Shown piece by piece: positions 1 through 11,238 of a stretch of 64,000 bases of DNA. The notes beneath the pieces are model-generated. The model had not been told where the DNA came from, did not search any database, and saw nothing but the letters and a program-made list of their open reading frames with translations. Origin of the DNA: Forficula auricularia (taxonomy: Eukaryota > Arthropoda > Insecta > Dermaptera > Forficulidae); the NCBI GenBank assembly GCA_024734495.1, contig JALMQS010000324.1, forward strand, positions 62,001-126,000, in the 5' to 3' direction. Position numbers and translations under genes: made by a program. Each line of letters opens with the position of its first letter. The first letter of the stretch is position 1.

Positions 1-210
1 AAAACTTTTTCTTCGACATTGTTGAAATTATAAAATCTCTTTAAACTATCCATTCACGAATTGCCCAGTGGTTTCATGATTTATTTTTTCCAGTGATTAA
101 CATGAAATTAAAAAAGATTTTATTTCCTTTTCGGGATGTAGTAGAATTCCAATAACTAGATTGGCAACAAAACAACTCCGCGCATCGGTCGTTTCATCAA
201 CAGAAATATA

Positions 211-907
211 CAGAGTGTCCCGTATCTCAACGATAAACCGCGAACATGGGATAGCCCAGTTTATGATTGTCTGTAAGCTAAAATTTTTTATAATAAAAGT
301 CTTATAGTTTTCGAGCTATAAGCATTTTTTAAAAATGGTGAAAATCTCTACCCTGCCCTAAATAATGAGATGCTGTGGCTACAAATTTGCATATTTTATG
401 ATTCTAATTTTGCTATGCAATCCTGAATAATCCTGCTATGGATCTGAATTCAAAATAAAACCATAAGTACTATACTTTTGGAGAAAAAAATATTTTTGCA
501 GGAAAATTTTGATCATCTAACTTTGAATCATAGCTAACATTCAAGTTATTTTAAAAATTGTCCCATTTATCCAAGATTTTAAAGTTATCTGATTAATATT
601 TTTTAAAAACATAAGTCCGACAAAAATATTTTTTTATCCGAAATAATAGTACTTATTGTTTGATTTTGAATTCTAGTCAATAGCAGGATTATTCAGGATT
701 GCAAACAAAAATTAATATAATAAAATATCTAAATTTGTAGCCACATCAGCTCGATATTTAGAGTTAGGGTAGCTATTTTCAACATTTTCAAAAAATGCCT
801 ATAACTCAAAAACTATGAGATTTTTATTAAAAAAATTTTATGTTCGGAGCCGTCGTAAGTTACCTATCCCCTGTTCACGGTTTATCGTTGTGATACGAGA
901 CACCCTG
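211..907. mobile_element. Foldback element, CAGRGTG termini
   Basis: The two halves are inverted copies meeting near 560-600. The left end starts CAGAGTGTCCCGTATC and the right end is its complement, ending CACCCTG. TATA flanks both ends, consistent with a short AT target duplication. There is no coding capacity. A related element lies at 40043-41158. Such fully palindromic elements are usually non-autonomous DNA transposon derivatives; I cannot assign a superfamily. Confidence 0.7.
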
Positions 908-949
908 TATATAGAAGACGTGCTAGACAAGCTTATCTTATCTTTTATT

Positions 950-1060
950 TTTGTGAAACCTACCTAATATTTTATATTTTAAATTTTAAAAAGTTTCTCA
1001 AATTTTTCAAAATTTTCTTTACTTTAGATCTAGATACTTGAATAAAATCATTATTCAGAA
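950..1060 (+). mobile_element. PLE family F fragment
   Basis: This stretch starts with TGTGAAACCTACCT and continues with an AT-rich run ending in TTTTCTTTACTTTA, the same order as the direct pLTR of the family F insertion at 21986-22187. The tail module is missing. The rest of 908-1590 shows nothing recognisable. Confidence 0.45.
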
Positions 1061-1589
1061 CATTTTTAAGATAACCAGATGAACAGAAATAAACTAAATT
1101 AGCTTTTAGTATAAGAAAAATAACGGAGAGAGTATAAAAAAAGCTTTCTGTTTGTTTGTATATCTGTATCTAGATATAATTTACAAGCTGCTATTTTTGT
1201 TTACTTGAGAGTTTTGTTGCAAACCAAACTTGGCTCTATAATATTATGAAACATTGTTCGTTCTCACTTGTTTTTGTCTTATTGCTTTCAATCAAGAGCT
1301 CGGAGGAGGAGAGCCTTCTTAAAAATCAATCTCATAAAGTTAAATAGAAAAACTTTCATGGATTTCTTTTCAATTCTTAAATATATAATAAAGGAGAGTA
1401 AAAAGAGAAAGGATATCAAATGAACCATGGCATTTTTCGAATATCTTGATTTGTCAAAAAGATTGAATTATTATTATTGCATTTCAATTGTAGAGAAAAT
1501 AAATTACTGGAAATTCTACAACTTATCATTCTATTTCGCAGATGTTTTATACTTTACCTAACATAGTACATGTCAGGAATTTCAACTAA

Positions 1590-2116
1590 ATTTAGGTTGG
1601 AATTGGTGATGTTTCACAAGGAGAAAAAATTAATACCTACACATAATTACATCTCGGCATTTGCATATCATTTATTTGACCACAAACATTCACCTTCATT
1701 GACTAACCCCCTCCCTTTAAATTTCATTTAAAAAAAGCCGGAAATTAGACATGTTAAGAATCAGATGAAATTAAAAAAATAGCCATACACCTTAATAAAA
1801 ATATTTTAAACAATCAAACAGACATCAAAACTTCACCAATAATTGATATTTTATTCAAAGATATTTAATTTGAATTTAAAGATTTTTCACTAACACCTGC
1901 ACATCACATTGTATTGTTTATTTCTCCTTTATGGTACATACATACATACATAGAAACCTACCTTTATACAAGTTCACCTTCCTTCTATAAATATCCTTTC
2001 TTTATTTATCTTAAAATCTTTGTATTAATTTTTCCCTTGTGAAATACCAACAACATCCGACCTAATATAATTTTAATAATGTTTCACTATAAACCAATAC
2101 CGCGTTCCCTAAATTT
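1590..2116 (+). mobile_element. PLE family D insertion, inverted pLTR plus direct pLTR and tail
   Basis: The left edge (AGGTTGGAATTGGTGATG, then TTTCACAAGGAG) is the inverse of 2030-2070. The right edge ends in the family D tail (TGTTTCACTATAAACC to GTTCCCTAAATTT). The same two edges bound the shorter copy at 49872-50118. About 400 bp of AT-rich, non-coding sequence separates them. No clear target duplication was found. From 2117 to 3198 there is no recognisable gene; a small open frame near 2321-2524 has no visible domain. Confidence 0.55.
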
Positions 2117-3198
2117 GATAAATAAAAAATCCTTTCCCCCTGATCAATCGTTAAGAAAATCTGTATTAAATTGCTCCTAAAAAGAGTTATTAAATTATAT
2201 TATTAATATGGCTCTACTTGTCTTCAAATTTACCAAGCTTTCTAAATCCGCCTTTAATTTCCAAGATTTTCTTTAGCCTTTTTCTCTGTTTTAATGAAAA
2301 GCAGTTAAATCAAGATCCTTTTAGTACATCTTTTGAAATGCCGACTTGCGACGCATTAAGAATGTCGTTTCGCTCTGCGATTTTTCTTCTCCCCATTGTG
2401 GGTTGGGGGTTGTGGAGGTCCTTTCTTTATTCTTAGGGTTTGGTTTGATAGATGGAGTCAATGAGTTTGCTTTAAAAGCTAACCTAACCTCGCAACTCAC
2501 TCTATGCAAAATTATTGGCTTCAAAAGTTTTTATTCTATTTGCATATCATTTCCATTGTAATTTTTTTTAGAAACCACAGAATCTCATTTAAAAGTGATC
2601 ATCTTCTATTGATTTCTTCATATATAATTTACCTCTATTATTAAAAGGGGTGGAGAGTTTTCCCCGAATTGTTATTGCTTTACTAAAATGTTAATTTTAT
2701 AGCCTTGCTTATGGGAAAAAGTTGCAGAAAAAAACACACCAGGAAAACAATAACTTTAACCATGGGCATAAGTTTTGCTAATTAAATTTTATTTATTTAG
2801 ACAATAAATATAGAAACAGGAAAATACTTAGTAATTGTAGAACACTATAGTTATTTATCATTATAGGCCAAGAAAACATGAACAATATTTTTATCATGCG
2901 CATCAATTGATAAAATGCCTTAAAATGTGAAAAAAAAAATTGGAATGCAGATATTTCCATAAAAGTGAACATTACAACTACTAGGCGAGGTACATATTAT
3001 TCTGACATTGAATAAGCGGTTTCCGAGAGCAGTGGATTTTGTTTTTATACAACCTCAAACCATGTTTATTAATGATTTATTTCATGTTAAATTTTAAATG
3101 ATAAAATAATAAAAAATATTAATATAAATAAAACAAATTTGTAGGCTGCACTTGCGGATCGGTATATATATATTGAGATTATTCAAAAATATTCAATT

Positions 3199-3492
3199 TC
3201 TACTTTATCCAAAGCGAAGCATGGGCAAAGTTGGAATCGGTCTGGCGACAACCGCGACTTCAAAAGATCTTCAGGTAAAGACTACGGAACCCATAGTCTC
3301 AATTAAAGTTAGAAATTGTAGTATTCATTTAGATTGAATTTTAGCACGTGACGGTTTTGCCAAAAATTATATTTGGTCTTGTCCAGAGGACATTTAGTCT
3401 GTGCGGATGTATGTATGTTATGTGGTTCTTTGTTTCCTCCTCGATTTTTCCACACCGTTGCACTATTTGAAATGAAATTGAAAAAGTTATAA
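3199..3492 (+). repeat. ACTTTATCC repeat, 5' part
   Basis: This matches 7231-7570: an ACTTTATCC start, a GGTAAAGACTACGGAACCCA block, a TGTA microsatellite and a CGATTTTTCCACACCGTTGCA block. It is interrupted at about 3492 by a family A PLE and resumes at about 4912. It is non-coding and its superfamily is unknown. Confidence 0.65.
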
Positions 3493-4229
3493 CTTTTAAG
3501 GAGTTTGGTGTTGGTTCTAGGTGAAACATTTTAATATAATAATAAAACTTGAGTAAAATACGAGGTAGGTTTCACAAAAAAGAAATAAAACAAAATTGAG
3601 TTTTGAATTCGATATATTTTGGAGGTTAGCCCATCATCAGGAGTCTAAGAAAACTGATTATATATTGAAAAAATAGTTTTACAAGTAACAATTTAAAAAA
3701 AAAAATTTAAATGTATGTGGTGAGGGGAAAGTAGGGGGAAGAGGAGAAGTTGTTCTAAGAATTAATATTTTCTATTGAGATTTGAACGGGGTGAAAGGAG
3801 CTTCTATACCTGCTATTATAATAACGAATGGGAAAGTACCTGAGAAGGTACAACTGGAAAGGTACATGAGAGAGTACAATCATAATATATTCAATGTGCG
3901 AACAATGGAAGGAATGTTTAGTTAATTTATTATAATATATAATCAATAATTGTATTTTATACACTTCCAATTGATTATTTAAAATATTTGAATTATTGGA
4001 GAGGGCTATTTTAATTTCGGTGGATTCGAAGAGATCTAATTTAAGGCCTTTTCTTTCGAAATGAATGGGTATAGGGTTATTATTAGAGGTTGAATGGTTG
4101 GATTCATGTAAGTGAATTGCGAAGGCTGAGGTCGAATCTAAATTAATGTTATCGGATTTATTGATATGATTAAGAGCTCTTACATGCTCGGAGTAATGTA
4201 TTTAGAATGAGAATATATAGGGCAGATAG

Positions 4230-4505
4230 GCCGCTCATTCAAAATACGTTATTCCGAGCATGTAGAAGCTCTTAATCATCTCAATAAATCCGATAACATT
4301 AATTTAGATTCGACCTCAGCATTCGCAATTCACTTACATGAATCAACCATTCAACCTCTAATAATAACCCTATCTCCATTCATTTCGAAAGAAAAAGGCC
4401 TTAAATTGGATCTCTTAGAATCCACCGAAATTAAAATAGCCCTCTCTAATAATTCAAAAATTTTAAATAATCAATTGGAAGTGTATAAAAAATACAATTA
4501 TTGAT
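4230..4505 (+). pseudogene. PLE C-terminal GIY-YIG endonuclease fragment
   Basis: About 90 codons are open up to a TAA at about 4503. Visible motifs are IGRSFKIRYSEH (arginine and following helix of GIY-YIG nucleases), FAIHLHES and LDLLESTEIKIALSNNS (the region with a conserved acidic residue). The mirror copy lies on the minus strand at about 3960-4208, and a third at 26760-26940 (minus). In Penelope-like elements this domain nicks target DNA for target-primed reverse transcription. The 5' truncation removes the reverse transcriptase, so this is a relic. The assignment rests on motif recognition only. Confidence 0.65.
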
Positions 4506-4806
4506 TATATATTATAATAAATTAACTAAACATTCCTTCCATTGTTCGCACATTGAATATACTAGGGTAATTGTACTCTCTCATGTACCTTTCCAGTTGT
4601 TCTTTCTCAGGTACTTTCCATTCGTTATTATAATAGCAGGTATAGCTTCCTTTCAGCCCGTTCAAATCTCAATAGAAAATATTAATTCTTAGAACAAGTT
4701 CTCCTCTTCCCCCTACTTTCCCCTCACCACATACATTTAAAAAATTTTATTTAAATTGTTACTTGTAAAACTATTTTTCCAATATATAATCAGTTTTCTT
4801 AGACTC

Positions 4807-4841
4807 CTGATGATGAGCTAACCCCGAAATATATCGAATTC
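4807..4841 (+). ncRNA. Hammerhead-like motif, PLE family A (degenerate stem II)
   Basis: CTGATGA (4807-4813), a short stem-II region (4814-4825), GAA (4826-4828), palindromic ATATAT (4829-4834), then C. In this copy stem II has lost pairing (GAG opposite CCC). The mirror copy at 3609-3640 (minus) has lost the GAA. The best family A copy is at 26405-26443. Confidence 0.5.
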
Positions 4842-4911
4842 AAAACTCAATTTTGTTTTATTTCTTTTTTGTGAAACCTACCTCGTATCTTATCAAGTTT
4901 TTATTATTATT

Positions 4912-5650
4912 TTGAAAACCTATCATTATTCTAACAAAATAAAGCGCTGATTAGTGTTTTGCACATATCAGCTCACAAATATTAATACTTTATTCTTGTT
5001 CTTTTTTAATTTTTCGAAATATCTTCAAAATACCTTAACCATTTTTGATGAAATCAAGCCTATAAATTTCACTCCTTCATTTCAGGTCCTGAAGAAGAGA
5101 AAGTTTTGGTTTTTCAATTTCCTTCTTTATTATTATGGCAAGCTTTACCAGTATGCCAAATTTCAGCATTCTAGCATGATTGTATTTTCACTATACATAT
5201 GTTAATTAGGCCTTTAAGTTTAACTCCTTTATTTTAAATCTTGAAAAAGGTAAAGTTTCAATTTTTCGATTTTTCCTTTAATTGTATCCCAAACTCTGCC
5301 AGTATGCCAAATTTCAGCATTCTAGGATCAGCGCAACTACTCCAGGTTTTTGATATGTGAGTTAATCAGTGTTAAAAATGGCACTTTTCAGACCTTAATA
5401 ATTCAATAACTATAATAGATTTATTATTTGGGATTCTAGGCGTTCAAGCGTTTCTTATTAGACACGCAAAATTTCAAGTCTGTAGCTCTAATAGTTTGTG
5501 AGTTATGAGGGGGGGGGGGGGGTCGAAAGTAGCTGGAAATTGTTCGTGTCAATATACACATGGTCGATTCTTTGCCCGTCCTTTTCCGAACTTGGCTGAT
5601 ACACTGAAGTGGGCCTGGAGAACTTCACCTATTGGTCAGCGCTAAGAATA
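4912..5650 (+). repeat. ACTTTATCC repeat, 3' part with ~150-bp tandem units
   Basis: The repeat resumes after the PLE and continues with tandem units marked by CCAAATTTCAGCATTCTAG at about 5157 and 5309. The same units occur at 41160-41500. A G homopolymer sits at about 5511-5523. No coding potential. Confidence 0.6.
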
Positions 5651-5821
5651 ATAATTTTTCATTTCATTTTATCAACCAATAGTGAATTCTTTTAACTTTT
5701 AGAACCACGACAGAATAGATAATCGAATATTGTAGTTCTTGCCAGAAATCGAACTTGAATTTGAATTATTTTTTCATTTAGACCATTTTAAATAATTCAA
5801 TTTTTTTGAAAGTATAAGAAA

Positions 5822-5995
5822 ATTTTTTTTTGGCTTTTCGGCCTTTCTAGCCATAAGCCAATTTACAATAACTATTACATATTTTTAAAATTTGTCTCTA
5901 CCCAGGGATCAGATTTTAGCCGGATGCCTCGAGTCGGATTCGAACCTGTGGTTAGCAGGCTGGTACGCTAACTTCTGGCTTAACCCGAATCCCCA
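5822..5995 (-). mobile_element. tRNA-derived SINE
   Basis: On the minus strand a tRNA-like head contains a B-box GGTTCGAATCC (5936-5946), followed by an unrelated body and an A-rich tail (the T run at about 5822-5832 on the plus strand). The A-box is weak. Not a functional tRNA: the acceptor stem does not close. Confidence 0.55.
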
Positions 5996-6060
5996 AGTAA
6001 AATATTGAATTATAGCATAGAAACAAATAACTGTACTAATTAAAATCCTCAAAATTTAGT

Positions 6061-6225
6061 CGGAATTTGAACTTGATTTATGAGGTTGGTGCGCCTGTAT
6101 TTAGGCAACCAATGTACGCAGAAGAATGAAAGCTGCGTAAGAGCTAGGCGAGTCCAGTCGTTGATGGAAAGAATGCTCCAGAGCTTATGTATGGCAAGGA
6201 AGCTATCAAGTATATGTATGAAAGA
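6061..6225. repeat. Interspersed repeat shared with 53681-53812
   Basis: Both copies contain GTTGGTGCGCCT, TTTAGGCAACCAA, GAAAGCTGCGTAA and GTCCAGTCGTTGATG in the same order. Function unknown. The GCGTAATAGCT string resembles rRNA but the flanks do not. Confidence 0.5.
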
Positions 6226-6319
6226 ATAATTTTTACATAAGCATTAAATACATAGGTAGAGAATAAAAAAAGTAGAGTTTACCCGATTTGCTCCCTCACT
6301 TCCATTTTGTGATTTTTCT

Positions 6320-6575
6320 TTTTACTTTATCCAATGCCAAGCATGGGTATTGGGACTAAAAGTTCATTCTGAATCAAATGGCTTACTTGACCCCTTAGGA
6401 GTCTATGTTTCAAATTCCAAGTCAGACGGTTAAGCCGTTTAATCTGGAGGTCGGTGAACATAGAGATATAGAATCCCAAAACTATTATATTGATACGTTT
6501 GAAATAGATAGGAGGATGGCTTTCACATAGAGATTCCAAATGCTGAAGAAGATCCCGTTTATCCTATCATAATAA
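6320..6575 (+). repeat. Interspersed repeat shared with 9180-9430 and 50130-50230
   Basis: Shared blocks are GTTTATG..TTTCAAAT, CGGTTAAGCC, CGGTGAACATAGAGATAT and AATCCCGTTTATC in the same order. The copy at 50130-50230 is inverted and was cut by a family D PLE. Non-coding. Confidence 0.55.
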
Positions 6576-6599
6576 CTTTAAGCGAACTCGAAATTAAAA

Positions 6600-6775
6600 A
6601 TAGTAAAAAAAATAATTGTTTTTCACTCATCAATTCCTGTGAATCAATTGTTATAAACTGATGAAGAGAGCAAAGTTCTCGAAACTATAGTATTGTTATA
6701 AATAAATTAAAAAATTTATTATTCCAGCAGAAGACACACTCATCTTTTATTGCCTCCTTTAATTTAAAAAAATTC
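6600..6775 (+). mobile_element. PLE family B pLTR fragment with hammerhead-like core
   Basis: It contains CTGATGA (6658-6664), a GAGAG/TTCTC stem-II pairing, GAA (6681-6683), palindromic ACTATAGT and the family B edge CAGCAGAAGACACACTC. The same module occurs at 13292-13400, 21000-21340 and 21590-21880. No coding sequence is attached. Nothing else was seen to 7230. Confidence 0.65.
6658..6692 (+). ncRNA. Hammerhead-like motif, PLE family B
   Basis: Core CUGAUGA, an extra A, five-pair stem II with loop CAAAG, then GAA, then ACUAUAGU as a minimal self-complementary stem III, with A at the cleavage position. Stem I pairing is poor in this copy. Confidence 0.5.
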
Positions 6776-7230
6776 TGCTACGCAAATTGCTAAGAAACTT
6801 TCAAGTTATTCTTTAATTTATGGCCAAAGAATGATTTAATATAAGTAAATTATATTATTTCAAATAAAGTATTATCTCTCAAAATATATTGTTGGTTAAT
6901 GATTATCAATCATTTTATACAATTTATAAATATTTATAGATATATAAGTAATAGTTTTGGTATTCGTTTGTCTTTTGTACTTTATTTGAACTGACATCCT
7001 CTCCAGAATTATATGATTTTTTCCCTGTTATAATGCTTCAAAGGCGGAAATTTGTTATTAGGAACTAAAGTGTCCATTTCGCTTAAGAGATACTGAACGA
7101 CGACATAATTTATATGTTATTTGTTCTAATTAGAAATTATGGATATATTTTAAAAATTGAATTATATTAAACTGTTTGTGGATTTTAAAAAGATTAAATT
7201 TAGATTTCTAGAAAAAATTCAATTAGAGTT

Positions 7231-7800
7231 TTCTTTTTACTTTATCCGATGCGAAGAATGGGTAAAGTATTGTAATCGGTCTCGCGGCAAGCCTGACTTT
7301 AAAGGGTTCTCAGGTAAAGACTACGGAACCCATGGTGTATTTAAAGTCACAAATTGTAGTATTCAATTAGGTTCAATTTTAGCATGTGAAGGTTTTGCCA
7401 ACAATTACATGGGGTCACGAGAGGCCAAAAAGTGCGATTTTTTCATTTAGTGCGTGCGGTTGTATGGATGTATGTATGTATGGATGTATGTATGAATGTA
7501 TGTTATCGTTTATTTGGCCCACGATTTTTCCACACCGTTGCACCGAATGAAATGAAATTGAAAAGCTACAATTCTTTTAACAAAATGAAGCGCTGATTAG
7601 TTTTTGGTACATATCGGCTTACAAACACTAGTACTTTATTTCAGTACTTTTTTAGTTTTTTCTAAATATCTTGAAAATGACTTAACCAATTTTGATGAAA
7701 TTTAATATACTAATTAAGTTCCTTAGGACCATAAAAAAGGTTAAATAAAGTTTTTAGTAAAATTATATTTTAAAGTACTTTACACTAGAGTAAGATAGTA
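7231..7800 (+). repeat. ACTTTATCC repeat, second copy
   Basis: Uninterrupted equivalent of 3199-3492 plus 4912-5000, with a TGTA/TGGA microsatellite at about 7461-7504. The intact join AAATTGAAAAGCTACAATTC shows where the PLE entered the other copy. Confidence 0.65.
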
Positions 7801-7919
7801 CTTTTTTAATTTTTTATTTTATGATCGTTTTAATATAGCTCATTTAACCTTGCTTAAGTAAGAATGGACTGTGAAATGCTAAAAATTTGGGAGGAAATTT
7901 TATAAGTAACTATAGCAAC

Positions 7920-8925
7920 TGCGTTGTTTTCTTATCCGTTACCTTTCCTGAAGACATGGAGGGATCGACTCAAAATCAAAAATAGCGATTGATTCTCATC
8001 TAGTACTTGAGGAATCAACCAAATAATAGGGGATATGGGATGCCAGACCTTTAGAGAGGCCAAACAGCTGGCGGGGGACAGAGTCGAGTGGAGACGGATT
8101 TTTGCATCAAACCAGTCTTAGGACTGTATACTCAAAGATGATGATGATGATGACTTCAGGAATTACTATTCTATATTGTATTTTTGACGTTTCGGTTATT
8201 ATTGTTAACCATTGCTGGAGACATGGAGGAATCGAGTTAAAATTAAAAATAGCGACCGATTCTCAGCTAATACTTGAGGAATAACAATTCTACATTAGGT
8301 TTTGACGTTTCGATTATTATTGGTAACCATTGCTGAAGACATGGAGGAATCGACTTAAAATCAAAAATAACGATCGATTCTTATCTAATACTAGAGGAAT
8401 AACCTTATTGCATTCCATTTTTGATGTTTTGACTATTAATGGCAACCTCTACTGAAAACGTGGAAGAATCGGCTTAGAATCAAAAATACTAAATTCTTTT
8501 ATGGTATACAGCTCAAGCTTGAGTTGTTAGCCATAAAAAAATTTAGTCTTTTTGATTTTAAGTCGATTCTTCCACGTTTTCAGTAGAGGTTGCCATTAAT
8601 AGTCAAAACATCAAAATGGAATGCAATAAGGTTATTCCTCTAGTAGTAGATAAGAATCAATCGTTATTATTGATTTTAAGTCGATTCCTCCATGTCTTCA
8701 GGAATGGTTACCAATAATAATCGAAACGTTAATAAACTAATGTAGAATTGTTATTCCTCGAGTATTAGATGAGAATCGATTGCTATTTTTGATTTTAACT
8801 TGATTCCTCCATGTCTTCAGCAATGGTTACTAATAATAACCGAAACGTCAAAAATTTAATATAGAATCGTTATTCCTCAAGTACTAGATGAGAATCAATC
8901 GCTATTTTTGAATTAAAGTCAACAT
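7920..8925. repeat. Inverted array of ~118-bp tandem units
   Basis: Units marked by GAAGACATGGAGGAATCGAC recur near 7953, 8217, 8335 and 8454, then as their inverse from 8560 to 8900. The fold point is the palindrome CTCAAGCTTGAG near 8520. The right arm continues to about 9125 with a tail (GTGATATCTGATTAATAAT to AACGATCCGTTG) shared with 52770-53120 and 57620-57725. Non-coding. Confidence 0.7.
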
Positions 8926-9179
8926 GAACTGCAAGTTGCAAGTGATATCTGATTAATAATAAAGGAATAAACATATTAATATTTCAAATCGAGGTCGAAG
9001 TTTTTTTTTTTTGTAATTGTAAAACATTTGTTATATTTTTGTATTGGATAATAAAGGGGTCATTATTTATTTAATTTTTTTTAATATTTCAAATGAATTT
9101 GGATAAAGTTTAGCAACGATCCGTTGAAGTTTATTAGAACTTGGAATAAGAATATAGAAATAAGTGCTAAAGTTCCTCC

Positions 9180-9430
9180 TGGGAATAAAAGTTCACTTTT
9201 TACGAATCACACCGGTTAATTGACCATTCAGGAGTTTATGTTTCAAATTTCAAATCAATCGGTTAAGCCTTTTCATCTGACGGCCGGTGAACATAGAGAT
9301 ATATAGAATCCTTAAACTATTATATTGATACATTTGAAATACAATTGAGGTTCCAAATGCTGAGGAAAATCCCGTTTATCATATCATATAATAACTTTAA
9401 GCGAATTTGAAATTAAAAGTGATAGTAGGG
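9180..9430 (+). repeat. Second copy of the 6320-6575 repeat
   Basis: Same block order as 6320-6575, without the ACTTTATCC start. From 9430 to 10159 I see only AT-rich sequence with an ATT microsatellite at about 9680-9695. Confidence 0.55.
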
Positions 9431-10159
9431 ATTAATTTTTAAAATTCTAAGTTATTTCAACTTGAAGCCTTCCTGGAATATCACATTAATTAAATGAATT
9501 TTACGAGTGATTATTATTAATGGCATGTCTGCGTTAACCAGTATTCCTTATTTTAGATATACCTATATAAAAAATTGCTCTAAGCTTTTGCTTTTCATCT
9601 AGCAACAAGAACAAAAGTTAATAAAAAGTTTTTAATTATTATTTTTTTGCCTTAATTAAGAGATGAGAAAATATGTTCTATATTATTATTATTATTATAT
9701 TTTGAAAAGAATAATTTCAAACACCCAGAAAGGGAGAAATCTTTATAGGTACCTTTTGTTTGACTTACTCAAATATTTAAAGTAATTAGAGTATAATTCT
9801 CTTTCACTTTTTACTTTTTTTATACTTAAATAAAAGAAGATTAATTTTTTTAAAGCTTAAATGTAATAAAAGCCCGTAGGGCTCACAACGTCACTCGCTG
9901 TGCCCAATGATGATGAGAGATCTTGATAAGATCACAGTTGTTGATTGTTGTTTAACAAATGGAAAGGGTGTACATTATTAGAAAAAGTTAAATTAAGGAG
10001 AAAATACCAGCTCAAAAATGTTCAATCAACAAACTTTTCTCTCTATCACGTTTTGATTTGTGGGTCGCATTCTTAAATCGATTCCTCATTACTAGAGACC
10101 CGATTTTTATGCAGTAAAATATATTATAAAACATGCATTGAAAAATTCTGAAATATGCA

Positions 10160-10406
10160 AAGAAATGCAGTATTTTTTTTTTATTTATTTAATGTCACCG
10201 GGAACAAAGCCCATTTAGACAGCACATAAGTAAAGTGTTAGTAGGGGTTAGTGGGGGAGCCGAGTTTTCAGCCGGTAGAAATTTTTATTCGTCAGCTAGG
10301 ATCGAACCCCGGCCTCCCATTCCAACATCGTCATAATTGATCGATGTCCGAAGCAAGACCAGTGCGTTAGCCAACTGAGCCAACCCGGCTCCCAAGAAAT
10401 GCAGTA
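10160..10406 (-). mobile_element. tRNA-derived SINE with 13-bp target duplication
   Basis: The element (10173-10393) is bounded by perfect repeats of AAGAAATGCAGTA at 10160-10172 and 10394-10406. On the minus strand it starts GGGAGCCGGGTTGGCTCAGT. The A-box TGGCTCAGTTGG is at 10371-10382, the B-box GGTTCGATCC at 10299-10308, and an A-rich 3' tail abuts the left duplication. The A-to-B spacing is wider than in a real tRNA. The perfect duplication indicates a fairly recent insertion. Confidence 0.88.
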
Positions 10407-10824
10407 AAAGATGGCAAAATATTTTTTTGCAAAAAAAAATTAAAAATGAAGACAAAAACTGTAAACTTGAAGGAGTGCTATGAAAGGAATTAAATGATAA
10501 GTTAAACTATTGGCAGCGAGGGGTGAACCGCGACCTAATATGGTGTTCACCTATTTCCACTTCCACTTTTATTTCCAAATATTTCCAAAAAATAACAGTA
10601 CTTCCAAATATTTCCAAGTAATTCCAAATAGTGACACCAAGTGTAAAATATGTACTTTTATTGCGGCGAGGCGGGTCTCTTGATAGCCTTCTCTAATCCC
10701 CGTCCATCCCACCGACCCTATCCTCCCCCCTAGACCCACCTCCGATCATCATTCAGCCCGCCAAACCTTTACATGTCATCTGGACTCTCTTCTGTTCTCC
10801 CCACAGTCTTGGAATTTTAATGTT

Positions 10825-11160
10825 TTGACCTTCCATTCCCCATTTTGGTGGTTGTTTTTTGCATTTCTACTTTTCTGGGGGCCTACAGATTATGTATACA
10901 GGTGTTATTTTATCATTTCCATTTTTGACCTCCCAAAACCCCCTTATGGGGTCAAAATATTAAAATATTCTATAGATCAAATTTTAAGTTTGAAGACCAA
11001 AGATCAAATACAAAATTTCATAAGAATATCTCCAGCCCTTTTTATGGCAATTAGTAAGGAAATTGTGCGGACAGACAGACAGGGATTTTTTGAAGGTGTT
11101 TTCTTTGATAACTTTACTTAAAACGTGTGCATCCAAAATGGGGCGATTTGGGCCCATGTA
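10825..11160 (+). repeat. Composite repeat, CAGACAGACAG type
   Basis: It contains GGACAGACAGACAGGGATTT and AACGTGTGCATCCAAAATGG, also present at 58600-58990. Short reading frames here are not conserved between the two copies. 10407-10824 holds no feature apart from a pyrimidine-rich stretch (10680-10800). Confidence 0.5.
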
Positions 11161-11238
11161 GACACAAAACCTTAATTTTAAATAGGTATATAGATATGAA
11201 AAAATTAAAAAAATACAAATCTTTAACACGAAAATAAG

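Larger units (their letters stand above)
3493..4911. mobile_element. PLE family A, inverted dimer with GIY-YIG coding relics
   Basis: Two inverted copies of a Penelope-like 3' end fold around 4208-4235. The right copy (plus strand, about 4230-4505) keeps one open frame. It resembles the C-terminal GIY-YIG endonuclease of PLEs: the residues IGRSFKIRYSEH supply the motif after the YIG strand, and KGLKLDLLESTEIKIAL is typical of the C-terminal helix. The catalytic N-terminal part and the reverse transcriptase are absent. The coding part is followed by a 3' UTR, a hammerhead-like core (4807-4835) and a pLTR end. The left edge carries the tail module (TTTTAAGGAGTTTGGTGTTG). Diverged target duplications (TTGAAAAAGTTATAAC near 3478 and TTGAAAACCTATCATT near 4912) split a host repeat. 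Dead copy. Confidence 0.8.

Noticed and set aside
5936..5998. Functional tRNA gene on the minus strand
   Set aside because: B-box present but no proper A-box or acceptor stem; fits a SINE head.
6120..6160. rRNA-like string GCTGCGTAAGAGCT
   Set aside because: Short and isolated; flanks do not follow large-subunit rRNA, and the whole block is a dispersed repeat.
7461..7504. CRISPR-like short repeats
   Set aside because: A simple TGTA microsatellite without spacers, in a eukaryotic context.
8200..8900. Hammerhead in the 118-bp array (CGAAACGTC strings)
   Set aside because: No CTGANGA core at the right distance on the same strand.
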